A DNA stretch of 64,000 nt from positions 7,712,826 to 7,776,825 of the forward strand of contig NC_064770.1 of assembly GCF_011397635.1 (NCBI RefSeq), written 5' to 3'. The notes beneath the pieces are model-generated. The model saw only the letters and a program-made list of their open reading frames with translations, did no database searches and was not told the DNA's origin. Below, in pieces: positions 35,901 to 47,865 of the stretch. The DNA comes from Epinephelus fuscoguttatus (Eukaryota; Chordata; Actinopteri; Perciformes; Serranidae). How positions within the stretch are numbered: the stretch's first letter is position 1; each line of letters begins with the position of its first letter. The position numbers and the translations under genes are program-made.

Positions 35901-36321
35901 TGTAGTCTCTGGCAGAGGGGGAGGTCTTTTGCTCCAGGAATTGCCTGATCTTCAGCTCCAGCTCAGCATTGGCTGCCTCGAGCTTACGGACCTTCTCCAA
36001 GTAAGAAGCCAGGCGGTCGTTCAGGTTCTGCATGGTGGCCTTCTCGTTGGCAGAGATGTCGATGCAACCACCAAAACCACCACCACCACCACCACCACCA
36101 CCACCACCAGCGCCAAAGCCAAACCCAGCACCAACTCCCCCACTACTGTAGCTGTAGCCATAGCTACTTCCACCACCTCCACCACGTCCGCCACCGCTGC
36201 CATATATGGAGCCACCACTGCCATACATGGAGCCACCAGAGGAGATTTTGACCATTTGGCCTCCAGCACCACCATGCATGGACCCCATGCTGGGCACACC
36301 ACGAACCGCAAAGGATTGCAT
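32961..36321 (-). CDS. Type I keratin K3, seven exons, 1-bp deletion in exon 2
   Basis: Exons in transcript order: 36321-35863, 35397-35316, 35172-35016, 34870-34709, 33933-33808, 33713-33421 and 33075-32961, all with GT/AG introns. The Gly/Ser/Tyr-rich head (about 85 residues) has a poly-Gly run and is followed by [19 protein letters not shown]. Coil 2 ends EYRRLLDGE. The tail is Ser/Gly-rich and ends VSQTL. With the usual 83-bp exon 2 the protein would be 464 residues. Here exon 2 is 82 bp: at about 35381-35387 it has TCGTAGG where K2 has TTTGGTAG. This shifts the frame just after IQDA, within coil 1. Everything else looks functional, including TATA and poly(A) signals. It may be a recent null allele, a young pseudogene or an assembly error. 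K3 retains intact exons 5 and 6, unlike K2. Confidence 0.85.
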
Positions 36322-36407
36322 AATTTTGTGTGGTGATGAGGGTAAGGTAGGATGTCTATCTGCTTCAGCTGAAGAGGAGAAAGTAAAGAGCTCAGAGAGC
36401 AGCTGAT

Positions 36408-36415
36408 TTTTTATA
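36408..36415 (-). promoter_or_regulatory. TATA box of keratin K3
   Basis: TATAAAAA on the minus strand, about 88 bp upstream of the K3 start codon, in the same context as K2. Confidence 0.75.
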
Positions 36416-37606
36416 CTGTATGCAGAGTTTCTGAGGAGGAGGTGGAAGAGAGAAGGATGGCAAGCTCAGGCCAACCCTGGGAGGAGACACCTGTCCTTGT
36501 TTAACTCAGCAGGTTGGTTGTGGGTGTGTCTGAGAAATGTATGATGAGACCTGTATGATTGGGAAAATAGCTCTATTTCAAAATAAAGTGTGTGTCTTAC
36601 AAAATTGAAACATTTGCACATCACTTGCGGTCCATTTTCGATCCACGACCCACCAGATGGGAACCACTGGTTTAGAAGACATAGGCTAGGTTATTAAAAA
36701 AAAAAAGGAAGAGGACTGAGGATTGATCCTTTTGGAACACTACACAAGATGTTTGCTTATTTCAGATGCACTGCACGCCAGCATTTCACATCAAAAGGGT
36801 TGAAAGATTAGAGCACACGAAGCACTGCAGGGCGAGTTCAGACATGGATAAAATTTGGTTTTAAAATTTACTGCCAGTATAAAAAACCACATTAAATCAA
36901 TCAGCAGCTGTAAAAGAGAAGCCTTCCTCAGAATGACTTCAATCTGTTATTACAGTTTTTATAAGTGCAGCGTAGGGTAACTCTTGGCAGCAGGTTATTG
37001 TGTAGTGAAGCAGGAGCTCAATGGCTTAAAGAGTAATCCACTTGTTTGATCAGAAAAAGTCTTTGCCAGCTGCCTGATCTTAAGCATATAGAGCTGACAG
37101 TAAGCAGAGAATGATTATATTCTGCTAAGATCAATAAAACAATTCAAGATAGAATTAAAACACAGATGCAAAAAGCCTTTTCATGTTCTGGAAATGTTCA
37201 CCTTGCATGGAGGATTTATAAAAACCGCAGAGCTTTAGAGACATCATTGCACTTAAAGGTGCTGCACAGTATTTTAAATCATTACTGGATCTATCCTAGA
37301 CGCCAAAATCATTTCTGTGAACAACCTTTGCCAATGAGCTGCTTTTTAAAAAGAGAAAGATGTTTGGCACATTAGATGATAAACTGCCAAGCTGTCCAGG
37401 TGCATCCTGCCGCTTACCCAGGGCATGCTAGGATAGTCTCCAGCCTCCCAAAATCCTGGACAGGATAATCAGTCGGGGGGGCTGAACATACACATCTGGA
37501 CTTCCCTCATTCGTTTCAGTTTGCAGACTCCTAGGAAGCTGCAAGGCAGAGAGTTGTCTGAAAACATAACTATAATTCATAGCAATATGGTTGCGGCAAT
37601 GTAAAC

Positions 37607-37618
<12 letters not shown>
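36416..37618. other. 5' flank of K3; no gene seen
   Basis: Shared with K2's flank, except for about 36540-36760, a foreign block containing CCACCAGATGGGAACCACTGG-like repeat sequence. Nothing coding is seen. Confidence 0.5.

Positions 37619-37670
<52 letters not shown>
37619..37670. repeat. (AT)n microsatellite preceded by (CATA)n
   Basis: About 52 bp of AT repeats after four CATA units. It replaces roughly 150 bp present in the other duplicate (about 27780-27930). Confidence 0.95.
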
Positions 37671-37673
<3 letters not shown>

Positions 37674-38073
37674 GATCTTGTCAAAAGTCTTGTTCTACAA
37701 GAACAATAATCATTTAAAATGTCTGGGGTTTTTTATTAAAGACACCTTCTCACTCCTAACTCGTCAAATAGTGATGCTTGGTGAGGGGCCCTAAAACTCG
37801 AGGCCACCACAGATAAGAACACACTGCTTGACCTCATTTTCATCTCCCAGCCACAGCACTGTCTCCACTCTGGTGTGATGACACCCTACCATGGTTACAC
37901 AATCCGGTTTACTGTGTCATGTCCACCAGCGGTCCATAGAGATGTCAGAATGAGTTTTAAAGATAAAGAAATATGCAAAGGACTTATGACTAAACAAATA
38001 TTTTTAGTGCATGGATTAAGAAAATATTTTTTTAAACGTTGTGTGCCAAAAGTATAGCAGAACCATAGCATAG

Positions 38074-39622
38074 AACATTAGCATTTATTAACGAGATTAT
38101 GATAGATAAGGTTAGGGAGCGATTAAGGAACAAGGGCAACCAAGGTTCCCAGCTAATGGTTGGCATAACCCGCTGCAAGCCACCAACCATGGATGTATAA
38201 AGAGAACAGGATACGTCGCTGGAGGCAAAAGTTGCTCGGTGATCAACACATTCTCACTCCTAACTCGTCAAATACTGATGCTTGGTGATGGGCCCTAAAA
38301 CTGAAACTATGACACTCTGGGCAGGGCTGTAAATATAGACAGTGCAGGCAGTGTGGTTGCACTGGGGCCCATGAGGTAGGGGGGCCCATAGAGAGAGTTG
38401 CTGGAGGGCCTGCTCTCTCGAGAACAGAGAATAGGTCCCTGCAAGTGATTCAACCTGCCACCTCAGAAATGCATCTGTGTTCAAAGGAGAGCACATGTTA
38501 AAATACAAATGCTGTCATCTGCTATATGCCCCCGAAAAGGCAAATGCTTCTCCATCAATTTCTTTTTTTTTCTTTTGTGAAATAATCAGAAGCAATTTAT
38601 AACAAAATGATATGTTCATTTATGTTGTTGTTTGGGTTAATCTGCTGATCATTTCTCCATTGACTTTTTGGTTTGTAGAGATGGTGAAAATAGTGAGAAA
38701 TGGTGTCACAACTACCCTGATCCTAAAGTGACACCTTCACAGGGTTTGTTTTGTCAGAGCAACAGTCCAAACCTCAACATTATTAAAATACATTACAATT
38801 ATTAAATAATAAAAACAAAAGCAGCAAAAATTCTCACATTTGTGAAGCTGGAACCATGAAATGTTTCACATTAAAGAATGACTGAAGTGATTATCAGTCC
38901 AGTGGCTAATTTGATTTCTGTCATTTCATTGACTAACAAATAGTTCCAGCTGTACTTGTAGGTTTTCATATGTTTTGTGTGCAAAAACCTAATTTGTAAA
39001 GTAGTTAGTAACTAAAGCTTGACCTGAGCGATGATTTGACTTGACTTGACTTGCTCGATTTTCACCACAGCGAATTTGGACTTTCTTGAGACTTGAAGGT
39101 TAAGACTTGAGACTTGCTTGATACATGTGTGATGCACTTCCACTTCTGTCTCTTAGCTGATGTTCAACCATTGCTGACTTTGCCTCATTACCATCGGTTT
39201 AGCTTACACCAACAACACACCAAGCAGCGGGGAATGATTGTATTTTTTCCGCATCCAGGAGGCATGTTCATGTGTTTCAGGTGGGAAGAAATTCTTTGTA
39301 ACATAGGTCAGCATGTCACAGGACTCACAGGCCTCTGCTGACTGTAGGCTGCGAATATTCTCTGACCGCAGTTTGCTGACAAAAGTTTAAGTATCCCCAA
39401 CTTTTAGTTTGGCTGCACACACAGCTTTCCAGAGACATTGCATGGCAGCTCGCCACAGGCTGCACTTCACAGCTGTTTTTTTTCTCCAACATTAATACTC
39501 TGTTTGCTGAGGTACGGTTATCGCTAAGTTTACCCCATTACCATTATGTTTGCTCAGCTCTCGCTTTGATAATGTCTGATCATTGCATAGGCCTACTTTG
39601 CCCCATCAACATTAGTTTAGTG
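38074..39622. other. Intergenic repeat-like DNA; no gene seen
   Basis: It contains a third copy (38243-38300) of a short block that also occurs at 28058-28110 and 37740-37795 (CACATTCTCACTCCTAACTC...). The segment 38770-38866 resembles the sequence just before the second duplicate. No gene is recognised. Confidence 0.5.
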
Positions 39623-40260
39623 TTTTAAAGGAGCACTTCAACCACAAAATGACCATTTGTATATCAGTTACTCAACCTGTGTTACATTGAATGTATGAAG
39701 AAAACATTTCCTTGCATGCCTCCCTATTGAACAAAGAATCAAAAACTGAGAAATTCTTGATGAACTGGAGTTAAAGGGGGCTGTGTTAATGACAGCAGCT
39801 AAACTAGATCAAAACATATATTTACAAACCCGCACGCAGCTCGTGCAGTATAATCAAGTCTCATTTATCCAGTGTTATGCTCAGTATCTCCCAAACATGT
39901 GCATTTTTTTTAAACACCTGCTATGTAAAACATTACCTCATAAACAATTCCCTGGACAAGCGTGTGCATCTGAATTCTGCTCGTGTACATGAATTTATAA
40001 TCTGTTCAATGGAATGCACAAGCAGAGTTCTACTTGTATGTGTTTAAATAGACAGGTTTTAGCAAAAATGCGTGTTTGGGGAAATGCTGAGCATATGGTA
40101 GGATTAAGATTATCCTGTGATAGTTGTGTGAGAGTTTGTAAATGGGTGTTTTTATATACTTTGCTGGGTTGTTAACACAGCCTTCTTTTACCCCAGTTCA
40201 TCAAAAATTACTCAGTATAATGTATCATGGAGATACATCTGATAAAATGAGGACAAAAAA
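39623..40260. mobile_element. Foldback-type miniature element
   Basis: Sequence around 39748-39790 (CTGAGAAATTCTTGATGAACTGG) returns in inverted form at 40170-40213 (CCCAGTTCATCAAAAATTACTCAG). The left boundary AAAGGAGCACTTCAACCAC looks like a MITE terminus. Exact ends and target site are unclear. There is no coding capacity. Confidence 0.5.
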
Positions 40261-40949
40261 AACTTCTTAACAGCAAAAAAGTGACAAGATTTTTTTTGTG
40301 TGTTTATTTGGGAAAACATAACAGTTACTTTGCAAAGTTTTTCTTCTTTTGACCTTGGTGAAAGGTTAATTTCATTAAATTCATTACTGCATAAATGTCA
40401 TAATAATGTGTTTTAATGTAATGAAAGTGATTACATGAGAGGCACAGCGTGGAGCAGATACATCAATAGATTAATTGTGTGCATATAATTGCATCTTGGA
40501 GCAATATCAGTGATTTAGTTTCAATGATTTAACTGTTTTTTGTGCAGTTTGGGTGTGTCTGTGTGGTACTGCTGCAGGCTTGTTCCCATCATGTGCAGCT
40601 ACTGCTCTCAGGCTGCAGGGGAACTGACAGGTATGTACAACACCCACTTGCTTCGCATTTAACTGGAATTTAGACAATGTGCAGCAATTAAGAGGTGTGT
40701 AAAGTTTTTATTATTTGGCTTTGAAAGGAGGGGAAATTGTGCTTCAAAGGACAAACTTAAAGAACATGTCTTAACTGTGACAGGAATCAGTGTGCAGCTC
40801 TGTTTCAAATGAGGAGCAGTCGAAAGGTGAAAAAGATCAAATAAAAGTATAAGAGATACAACAGCAATATGATGCATGGTTCCATTTCCACCTGACAAAC
40901 AATATGCAAAGTCCAAAAAGTGGTGCAAAATATACATGATGGCCATCAA
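40261..40949. other. Intergenic DNA; no gene seen
   Basis: AT-rich, with no recognisable domain in any frame. Confidence 0.4.
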
Positions 40950-41282
40950 TATGTAGTTGGGTTCCTGGTTCGATCCCAGGAGTGAGCCTTTCTGTGTGGA
41001 ATTTGCATGTTCTCCCCATGTCAGCGTGGGTTTTCTCCAGGTTCTCTAGCTTCCTCCCACGATCCAAAAACATGCAGGTTAGGTTAATTGGTGACTCTAA
41101 ATTGTCCGTAGGTGTGAATGTGAGTGTGAATGGTTGTCTGTCTCTGTGTGATAGCCCTGCGATAGTCTGGCAACCTGTCCAGGGTGTGCCCTGCCTCTCG
41201 CCCGATGTCAGCTGGGATAGGCTCCAGCCCCCCCGCCCGTGACCCTCAAGAGGATAAGCGGTTACGAAAATAGATGGATGGA
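40950..41282 (+). mobile_element. tRNA-derived SINE, 5'-truncated
   Basis: It begins at a B-box-like GGTTCGATCCC and continues through the widely seen fish SINE/LINE body (TTTGCATGTTCTCCCCATG, TCCAAAAACATGCAGGTTAG, GATAGGCTCCAGCCCCC). It ends in the GGATAAGCGGTTACG...GATGGATGG tail. The A-box part is missing, so this copy is truncated. A separate tRNA-like head of similar type is at 57058-57122. Confidence 0.8.
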
Positions 41283-41430
41283 ACAATAAACTAGTAGGTG
41301 CAGTAGGAGCAGTGTGACTAAGCTGAGACAGCTTAAACAACTGAGCATCAAATGCTGCAGTTCAGAGTGCATGAAACTAGTTAGCAAGCAGGCAGAAAAG
41401 TTAAGATAAAACAAGCAGAGATGTTGACGA

Positions 41431-41432
41431 TA

Positions 41433-41470
<38 letters not shown>

Positions 41471-41481
41471 CATATATATAT
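41431..41481. repeat. (AT)n/(GTAT)n microsatellite
   Basis: An alternating AT tract with short GTAT/CATA interruptions. Confidence 0.9.
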
Positions 41482-43057
41482 GTATAGTGTTTTCATTACC
41501 TTAAAAAGCCATCTATTTCTACATGTCTTGAAGACAGTATCTGAAGTAATAATAGGACAGATATGATATCTGTATATAAGGGGCACCTGGCAGGATAAGA
41601 CCATGAATGGCACAGGAGTGATGTTTTGACAACGTGTAATACGTGCGACCCAAAGCAAGACATTTAAAAAGTAGCTGAGAGCAGTTCAGCTGAGATCAGC
41701 TAACTCAAAAAAGAAGAACAGCAGCCGGAAATGTCCTCAAATTGGGAATCCAATGAGGTCCAAGAGCTCCTTGCCCTCTGAGCAAAGGACCAGATCAGCC
41801 ACTGTATAAGAGGAAAGGTAAATGATTTTGAATCCAAAGAGGCACACTGGTGTGGCATGATGCTGCCATTGTTTGGTTCTGTGTAAAAATGCAATTCCAC
41901 ACAAAGAAGGGATTGCATAGGGGCCCATTTGGGCAATCTCTGTGTAAAAAGGGCTACAAATTTAGAACATTAAACTGCCTTATTCAATGTTTAATCATCT
42001 GGTCTGTTTGTTTGTTTGTTTGTTTGTTTAAAAAAAACCTGAACAATGAACACTGAAGGAAATAAGGAATTGTAACTGGCAGATATTTCAGCTGGTTTCA
42101 ATGTGCAATCGTTACCACTAGATCCCCCTAAATTTTACACACAGCTCCTTTAAAGTTTTTTTTTTCTTTTTTGTGGTGGTGGTGGGAGGGAACTGCATTA
42201 TCTAATCTATTATCTGTATAGAAATATGTGACTTGACTTGTAATAGTATGAATGTAGCCTCGACCAAACCTTTGAAGTCTATTTTTCACTTGAATTTATT
42301 GACAGTTCAGTTGTTTCAGCTGCTTAAATCTTTGGAGGCACAGTGTTGAATAAAACGAGCTGCTTTGAAGGATCATGTGAGGTAAAGAGTTGTAGTTTTA
42401 GGCAGTTTTAGCTGCTCAGCTGCAGGACAGACTGAGGACTTGATGTTGTTACTGTGCAGCAGCATCACACACAGCAGTGCTATTAGCATTTGCTGTGGTT
42501 ATTTTGTAGTATCCCAAAAAAGTACCAGGTACTATCTACAACTTTTGCTCAAAGAAAACCGAAAAAGAGCAAGTTGAGTAGAGCCGTGCCGTACTATGCA
42601 GTGGAAATGTGGCATAAGCATTCATTGCACAGCCCAGCAAAGGACTTGAGATCAAAGATCTTATAATCACATTTTATTATTTAGACTCAGCTTATTCTGC
42701 AGGAGTTTCAGCTGAGGAACTGTGAGTGGTGTTTCTGATGTCATAAGTCATTTACACAAAATGTCTGATGATACAGCATATTGTGTTCCATGCAGTTTCT
42801 AAAAGACCTTGAGAACATCCCTAACCCCAGTCCTGCAAAAGGTTCAGATGGACTAATTTTCAAAAATGCATTTGAAAACTCACAACAATATGGAGTTCTG
42901 CAGAACTGTCCCTGTGAGGTGACAGTTGGGACACATCATGCTCACACTCAGATCAACATGCTCATAAAATATTTAAAACCCACAAATTGTGTGTGAACAA
43001 ACGCACAGTACCAAGAAGTTGGCGTCTCTGTTCAATGACTGACAGCTACTGTCACAC

Positions 43058-43098
<41 letters not shown>

Positions 43099-43889
43099 AT
43101 TAACAACCCTCCTCTCCCCCGCCTAGGGGAACCCTGCCCACACCACTCAACCTGCTCCAGAACCTCCCCACCCCATCTGCCTTTACCAGAGTCCTCCTGC
43201 CTGCGGCCCCAAGCTTACATAACAGCTATAACCTGAGAGGGCGGGCTCATCGCCTGCAGGTACACATGGGTGTGTCTCTCTAATGCAACTTTAACAACCT
43301 GCAAACCTAAAAGAGAAGTAAACGAAAAGGAATGAAATAAAAAGCTCCTTTTCTTGTTTCATTTATGCTGTGATTATTTCATTCTAAAATTTAAACTTGT
43401 TACTTATATGTGTTATTAGTATGGTTTATTGAAAGTAACCAGTTTGTTTATGTATTGTGGATCTATATAAAGAATAGAAGTTTTATTGCACATTTAAACT
43501 GAGAGAAAATTAAATCCACTGTTTAAGCACTCTCGATATCACATCATCTGAAGTGCAATATGGCAGCTACAGTATAAGTAGATATATCCAGTTTTATTGT
43601 ATGTATCCTGTGTTTTTCTTCTGTGCATTCCTCCAAGAAAACCTGGGGACTTTATACATATTTATGACTTGTGTATCTCACACTATCTCATTTTTACAAG
43701 AAAGATATAAGAATCACCTCCTGGTTATAAGGTAGTTTCCTCTTAATTGTGAGATACATATTATGAGATATAGAAGCTGGAATTAAGCAATAGCATGGCT
43801 ATATGGTTTATTACATATGTGCTGTAGATATTGTTAAATAAAACCAAACTTTGCTAATGTGGACGCTGCTTCTGTTTGTTGCTTCACTC
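41482..43889. other. Intergenic DNA; no gene seen
   Basis: It holds what looks like one terminus of a miniature element at about 42100-42156 (read on the minus strand: CTTTAAAGGAGCTGTGTGT). It also has a (GTTT)n run at 42005-42030 and (CA)n at 43060-43093. A GC-richer patch lies at 43120-43260, but no open frame or domain is evident. Confidence 0.45.
43060..43093. repeat. (CA)n microsatellite
   Basis: About 34 bp of CA repeats following CACCC. Confidence 0.9.
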
Positions 43890-44130
43890 CAGTCTCAATT
43901 AAATGTCTCTAAGACAAAAAAACTGGTCTTCAACTCCCCCAACAGGTCAACTTCCAAGCCCACACACAACCCTGTCAGCATCAATGGTGAAGCAGTCAAG
44001 ATGGTGGAGAGTCACAAATATCTTGGTATCACCCTGGACAATGGGACTATGTGCATATGTCGGGTTGGCACTCAAGATGTATGGAAGCGTGAAGAAAATT
44101 TTAGGACAAATAAACTAATCTAATCTAATC
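43890..44130 (+). pseudogene. Non-LTR retrotransposon RT fragment
   Basis: The translation LNVSKTKKLVFNS, then PVSINGEAVKMVESHKYLGI, matches the region after the RT catalytic motif in fish non-LTR elements. It ends at a short CTAATCTAATCTAATC repeat, as some LINEs do. Only about 80 codons survive and the catalytic site is absent. Confidence 0.75.
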
Positions 44131-46989
44131 TTAATAATCATTATTTTTCCAAATCCAGATATTTTTGTGTTTAAACACTGAGTTTCTCCTTCTCCAATTT
44201 TTAATTGCCAAGAGAAGAAGTGACAGAATGAAAGCAGAGTCTGGAAAAAGTCTGCAAGTAAAGTTTATGTATATATACGTGAACAGCAAAGAAATAGCTG
44301 CTGGTGGTGTTAGTGGTGGTGGCCGATGTCTGCCATATGCAGCCTCACTTGTGCCAGCAAACTTTCAAAGAATCATCAGAGCCTGCCTGAGAACGATCAT
44401 CTTTTTTAAGTTTTTCCCAGTGGCCACTCACGGTATTGCACCCAAAAAAAAATCTCCTGCAACCCAAATGGCCTTTTCTTCATTGACCACCATTGTAAAA
44501 GAGAAGTCAATAAAACTTTTGACAAGACAACTCAAACTAAAAACAAGGTCAAATATGACTCTTTCTATTGGAAATATTTGATCCGTAGCAGTTTTAAATT
44601 TGTATAACTTTCCTCAAGCTGGGACAAACAATTTAAAAATATGTGTAATCACCACAATGTAAAGTCTATGGGCTGAGCAGCAACATGCAGGCAGGGCCAC
44701 AGTACTATTATGCATATTCAGTGGGTTGCATATCGTGGAAGCAATCACGCTGGCTTGAAACGTTTTGGTGTAGGAGCCACTGGAGTAGTTCCATTGGACT
44801 GAATTGGCATCATCTTAGGGTCTGGTATCTACTTGTCTTGAAGTCAGTGGGGGTTTTTTTAATGTTTTTTTTTGTTAGATGCCTGAAATAAGGTCTGTGG
44901 TTAACACAAGCTTAAGCTTGTCCTTGTACTATGTAGTTTCTACTACATAAAATACACCAGTAAATTCCCCACTTGTTAATTTTGAAGCTTTATGAACATA
45001 GAACCCTTTTTGGTTGAGCAGGGAACATAGAACCCAGGAAACACAGGGATGACCCCACCCCCATCATCCCATCATACATGACCCTGACCAACCTTTGGGT
45101 CCCATTCATCCCCTCAATCCCTATCAACCCTGATCCTCCAGTCATCCAATATAACTACTTTTATACTGTACATATGGCGTGGTCTTTGTTAGTGAATATG
45201 TGTTTTTATAAGGTGGTTAACAAGTGGCCAAATGAAACTACAGAACGTCATCACACTGAACACAAATTTACAGCCTTGTTGTGGTGGCAACGCTGAAGTC
45301 TTAACATTGAACAAAACATGTAGGTGACATAAATGTTTGTTGCACAGAAATTATTTTTTTGCAATAATCATAAACCCAATGGAAAAATTCCATAGGCTTT
45401 TTGACAAAGTAACTAATGCAACGCTAACCTTCATGTTAGCCTACAGAAAAACAATTCCTGGAGCACTAGACCACCATGTTAAAAAGCCCAGCCTGGTACA
45501 AAAAAAATGTTTTTGGTCTCTACAGTTAATGTCCCCCTTCAAGACGACTATATGGGTGTGAATTGTTATATAACTCACCCATTTAGAGTGACAGGCTGTC
45601 TGCCGATAGTGCCCTCAGTTTCTCAGTCAGATCCACCCCTCGCTCCTCCACAGCTCCAGCTTCTCGTCCAAATATGGTCACTACTTGCTCCAAAAAAAAA
45701 AAAAAAAAAAAAAAAAAATGCTGACAGCCAAAATGCCAACCTTGAGAATTCAAAACAGGATCCCACAAACCAAAGGGTGACGTCACTGCAGCTACGTCCA
45801 TTATTTTTACAATTTATGACTAAAAATGGGTCTGTGAAAAGAACAGCAGTGCCTACCTGCAGCGGACATTAGACATCAGATTAGAAACAACATTTGGGAC
45901 TTCCTCAGAGATCCATTTTAGAATATAAAGACGACACTCAGGACACATTTAGATGACAGGAGGGGCAGCCAGTTTGCAGAGAATTATGAATGTAATTACT
46001 GGGGAGGACCACTGGTTTAGTTTTAATGCTGGACCATGTACAGGCTGTGTCTTGATATGAGATTGTGTCTTGTTTTACTACTTTTACAGCATGCACAGAG
46101 ATGCAGGACATAAATTAAGAGGAGTCCTCATCAACATTATGTTAGCGGTTAAAGGGATCATTATGGAGAGCCCCCACCAACTCACTGGTGTTTGAGCTGC
46201 AGGTCTGAGCTCACCAGGTATGTGCCTGCAGGTGATGGAGGACTTTAAAGGTCATATATAATCAGCATACTGAATGGAGATAACGTCAACACACAGGCAC
46301 TCCCCTTAAACCTGAGGAAAGTTTTATTCATGGAAACTAGTCACTTTTGGCAACATTCACGGTTTTTAATTTAAAATATGTGAATGTGTGAAAAATGTTT
46401 TTTTCTCACTGTAATCTAATCTCCAAACCTGCATTTTAGTTACTAAAGCGTAAAGAAAATGCAGTCTTTAAAGAGAACATGTAACAATAATTAACCATAG
46501 TTGTAACACTGGTTTTCATGTGTGCAAAGCACTTACAGTCGGGTAAAGATCAGAAGTTGTTATATTTATTCCTGCTGAAAAAATCCTGAATTATCAACTG
46601 ACTAATAGAACAAGTTTAATTATTATTATATTAATTTCTGCCATTGTACATTTCTTAAGCATAAATCATATTTTCTCTTATGCAGAAAAAAACTCCAAGA
46701 GTTAAACCATATTTGCACTGTAAATGGGGATATAAAATATACATCTAACAACAATACTCACATTGTTGTAGTTGGAAAGATATGAAACTTGGGCACAAAA
46801 AAAGCAGAGACACTTTCCACCTGCATGCTACTGTATCTACACATGTACACACTAAACTGCATATCCAGTATGTGGACTGGTGGACAGTATACATGCTGAG
46901 CAGGGTGTGGTCTCTGCATGTGGGTAGTGTGATGTGGGTGAAAGTGTGCAGAGAAAAAGTGTGATGTGGGTGTGCTGCAGCAATGCAAC
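44131..46989. other. Intergenic repeat-like DNA; no gene seen
   Basis: Mostly AT-rich, with a poly(A) run of 28 at 45691-45718. An open frame at 44165-44581 (138 codons) shows no known domain. Several blocks (44685-44870, 45010-45170) have the feel of dispersed repeats. Confidence 0.45.
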
Positions 46990-47812
46990 GTCCAGGTCAC
47001 AGTTATTGTAGATGTATGGGGGGCCATAGAGGGCCGGTTGTTCATTCAGCAGCCTGACATCATGGGGGTAGAGGCTGTGGGCTAGTCTGGTGGTTCTGGC
47101 ACAGATGGACCTATATCTCCTCCCAGAGAGCAGTAGATGGAACAAGTGATGTGCTGGGTCAGGGTGTGACTGGTCCAGAATGATGTTGCGCATTCGGACG
47201 TGTAGACAGTGGTGATCTCTGGGAGGCAAGTCCCAACTATTCTCCCTGCTGATCTCACCACTTTTTGAAAAACCTGCTGTTCTGCCTTAGTGCACCTGGA
47301 AAATCACATTAACAGTCCACAAGTAAGCACGCTTCCTACAGCACAGTGATAAAAGTTCACCATAAGCCTCTGGGGAAGCTCTGCTCTTTTTAGCTTCCTC
47401 AGATAGAAGAGGTGTTGCTGGGCCTTCCCTATGGCAGAAGTGATGTGTTTGCCCCACGACAGATCCTCCGTCACAGTCAGACCCAGGAATTTAAAACTTG
47501 AGACCCTCTCCACCTCCTCATTACCAATGAAGAGTGGAAAGTGGCTGAGCTGTCCAGTTTTGCGTAAGTCCACTATTATTCCCTTTGTCTTTTTTATGTT
47601 AGGAACCAGGTTGTGATTATTGCACCATGCTGCTAGTTGATCAACCTCCCTCCTGTATGCGTCCTCATCACTGTGAGTAATGAGACCAAGCACTGTCGTG
47701 CCGTCAGCGAATTTAATTATGTAATTTGATGGAATGGAGGGAGAGCAGTCATGTGTGAAGAGTGTAAAGAGAAGTGGACTGAGCACACACCCTTGGGGGG
47801 CCCCGGTGTTAA
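46990..47812 (-). pseudogene. Non-LTR retrotransposon RT C-terminal fragment
   Basis: Reading from 47812: NTGAPQGCVLSPLLFTLF, then IIKFADGTTVLGLI, IKKTKGIIVDLR, VERVSSFKFLGLTV and KAQQHLFYLRKLKRAELP. After a frame change it continues LLSGRRYRSICARTTRL and VRLLN. The catalytic FADD box is FADG, so the second Asp is lost. It is 5'-truncated and inactive. The family resembles the fish LINE group with SGRRYRS near its end. Confidence 0.85.
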
Positions 47813-47865
47813 TGGATAAAGTGAATGAAATGTGCCTGCCAACTCTGACTGACTTACTTACTTAA

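Larger units (their letters stand above)
32308..38073. repeat. Segmental duplication, copy 2 (contains keratin K3)
   Basis: Colinear with 20138-28383. It begins with the same gypsy pol fragment (32308-32596), then jumps to the K2-equivalent 3' flank at AGCTAACAGCTTCC (from about 32600). It ends near 38073. Copy 2 contains an extra repeat-derived block at about 36540-36760, a further unmatched stretch at 36900-36976 and the (AT)n at 37619. Confidence 0.9.

Noticed and set aside
44165-44581. 138-codon plus-strand open frame
   Set aside because: No recognisable domain, composition like surrounding repeats, and no splice or promoter context.
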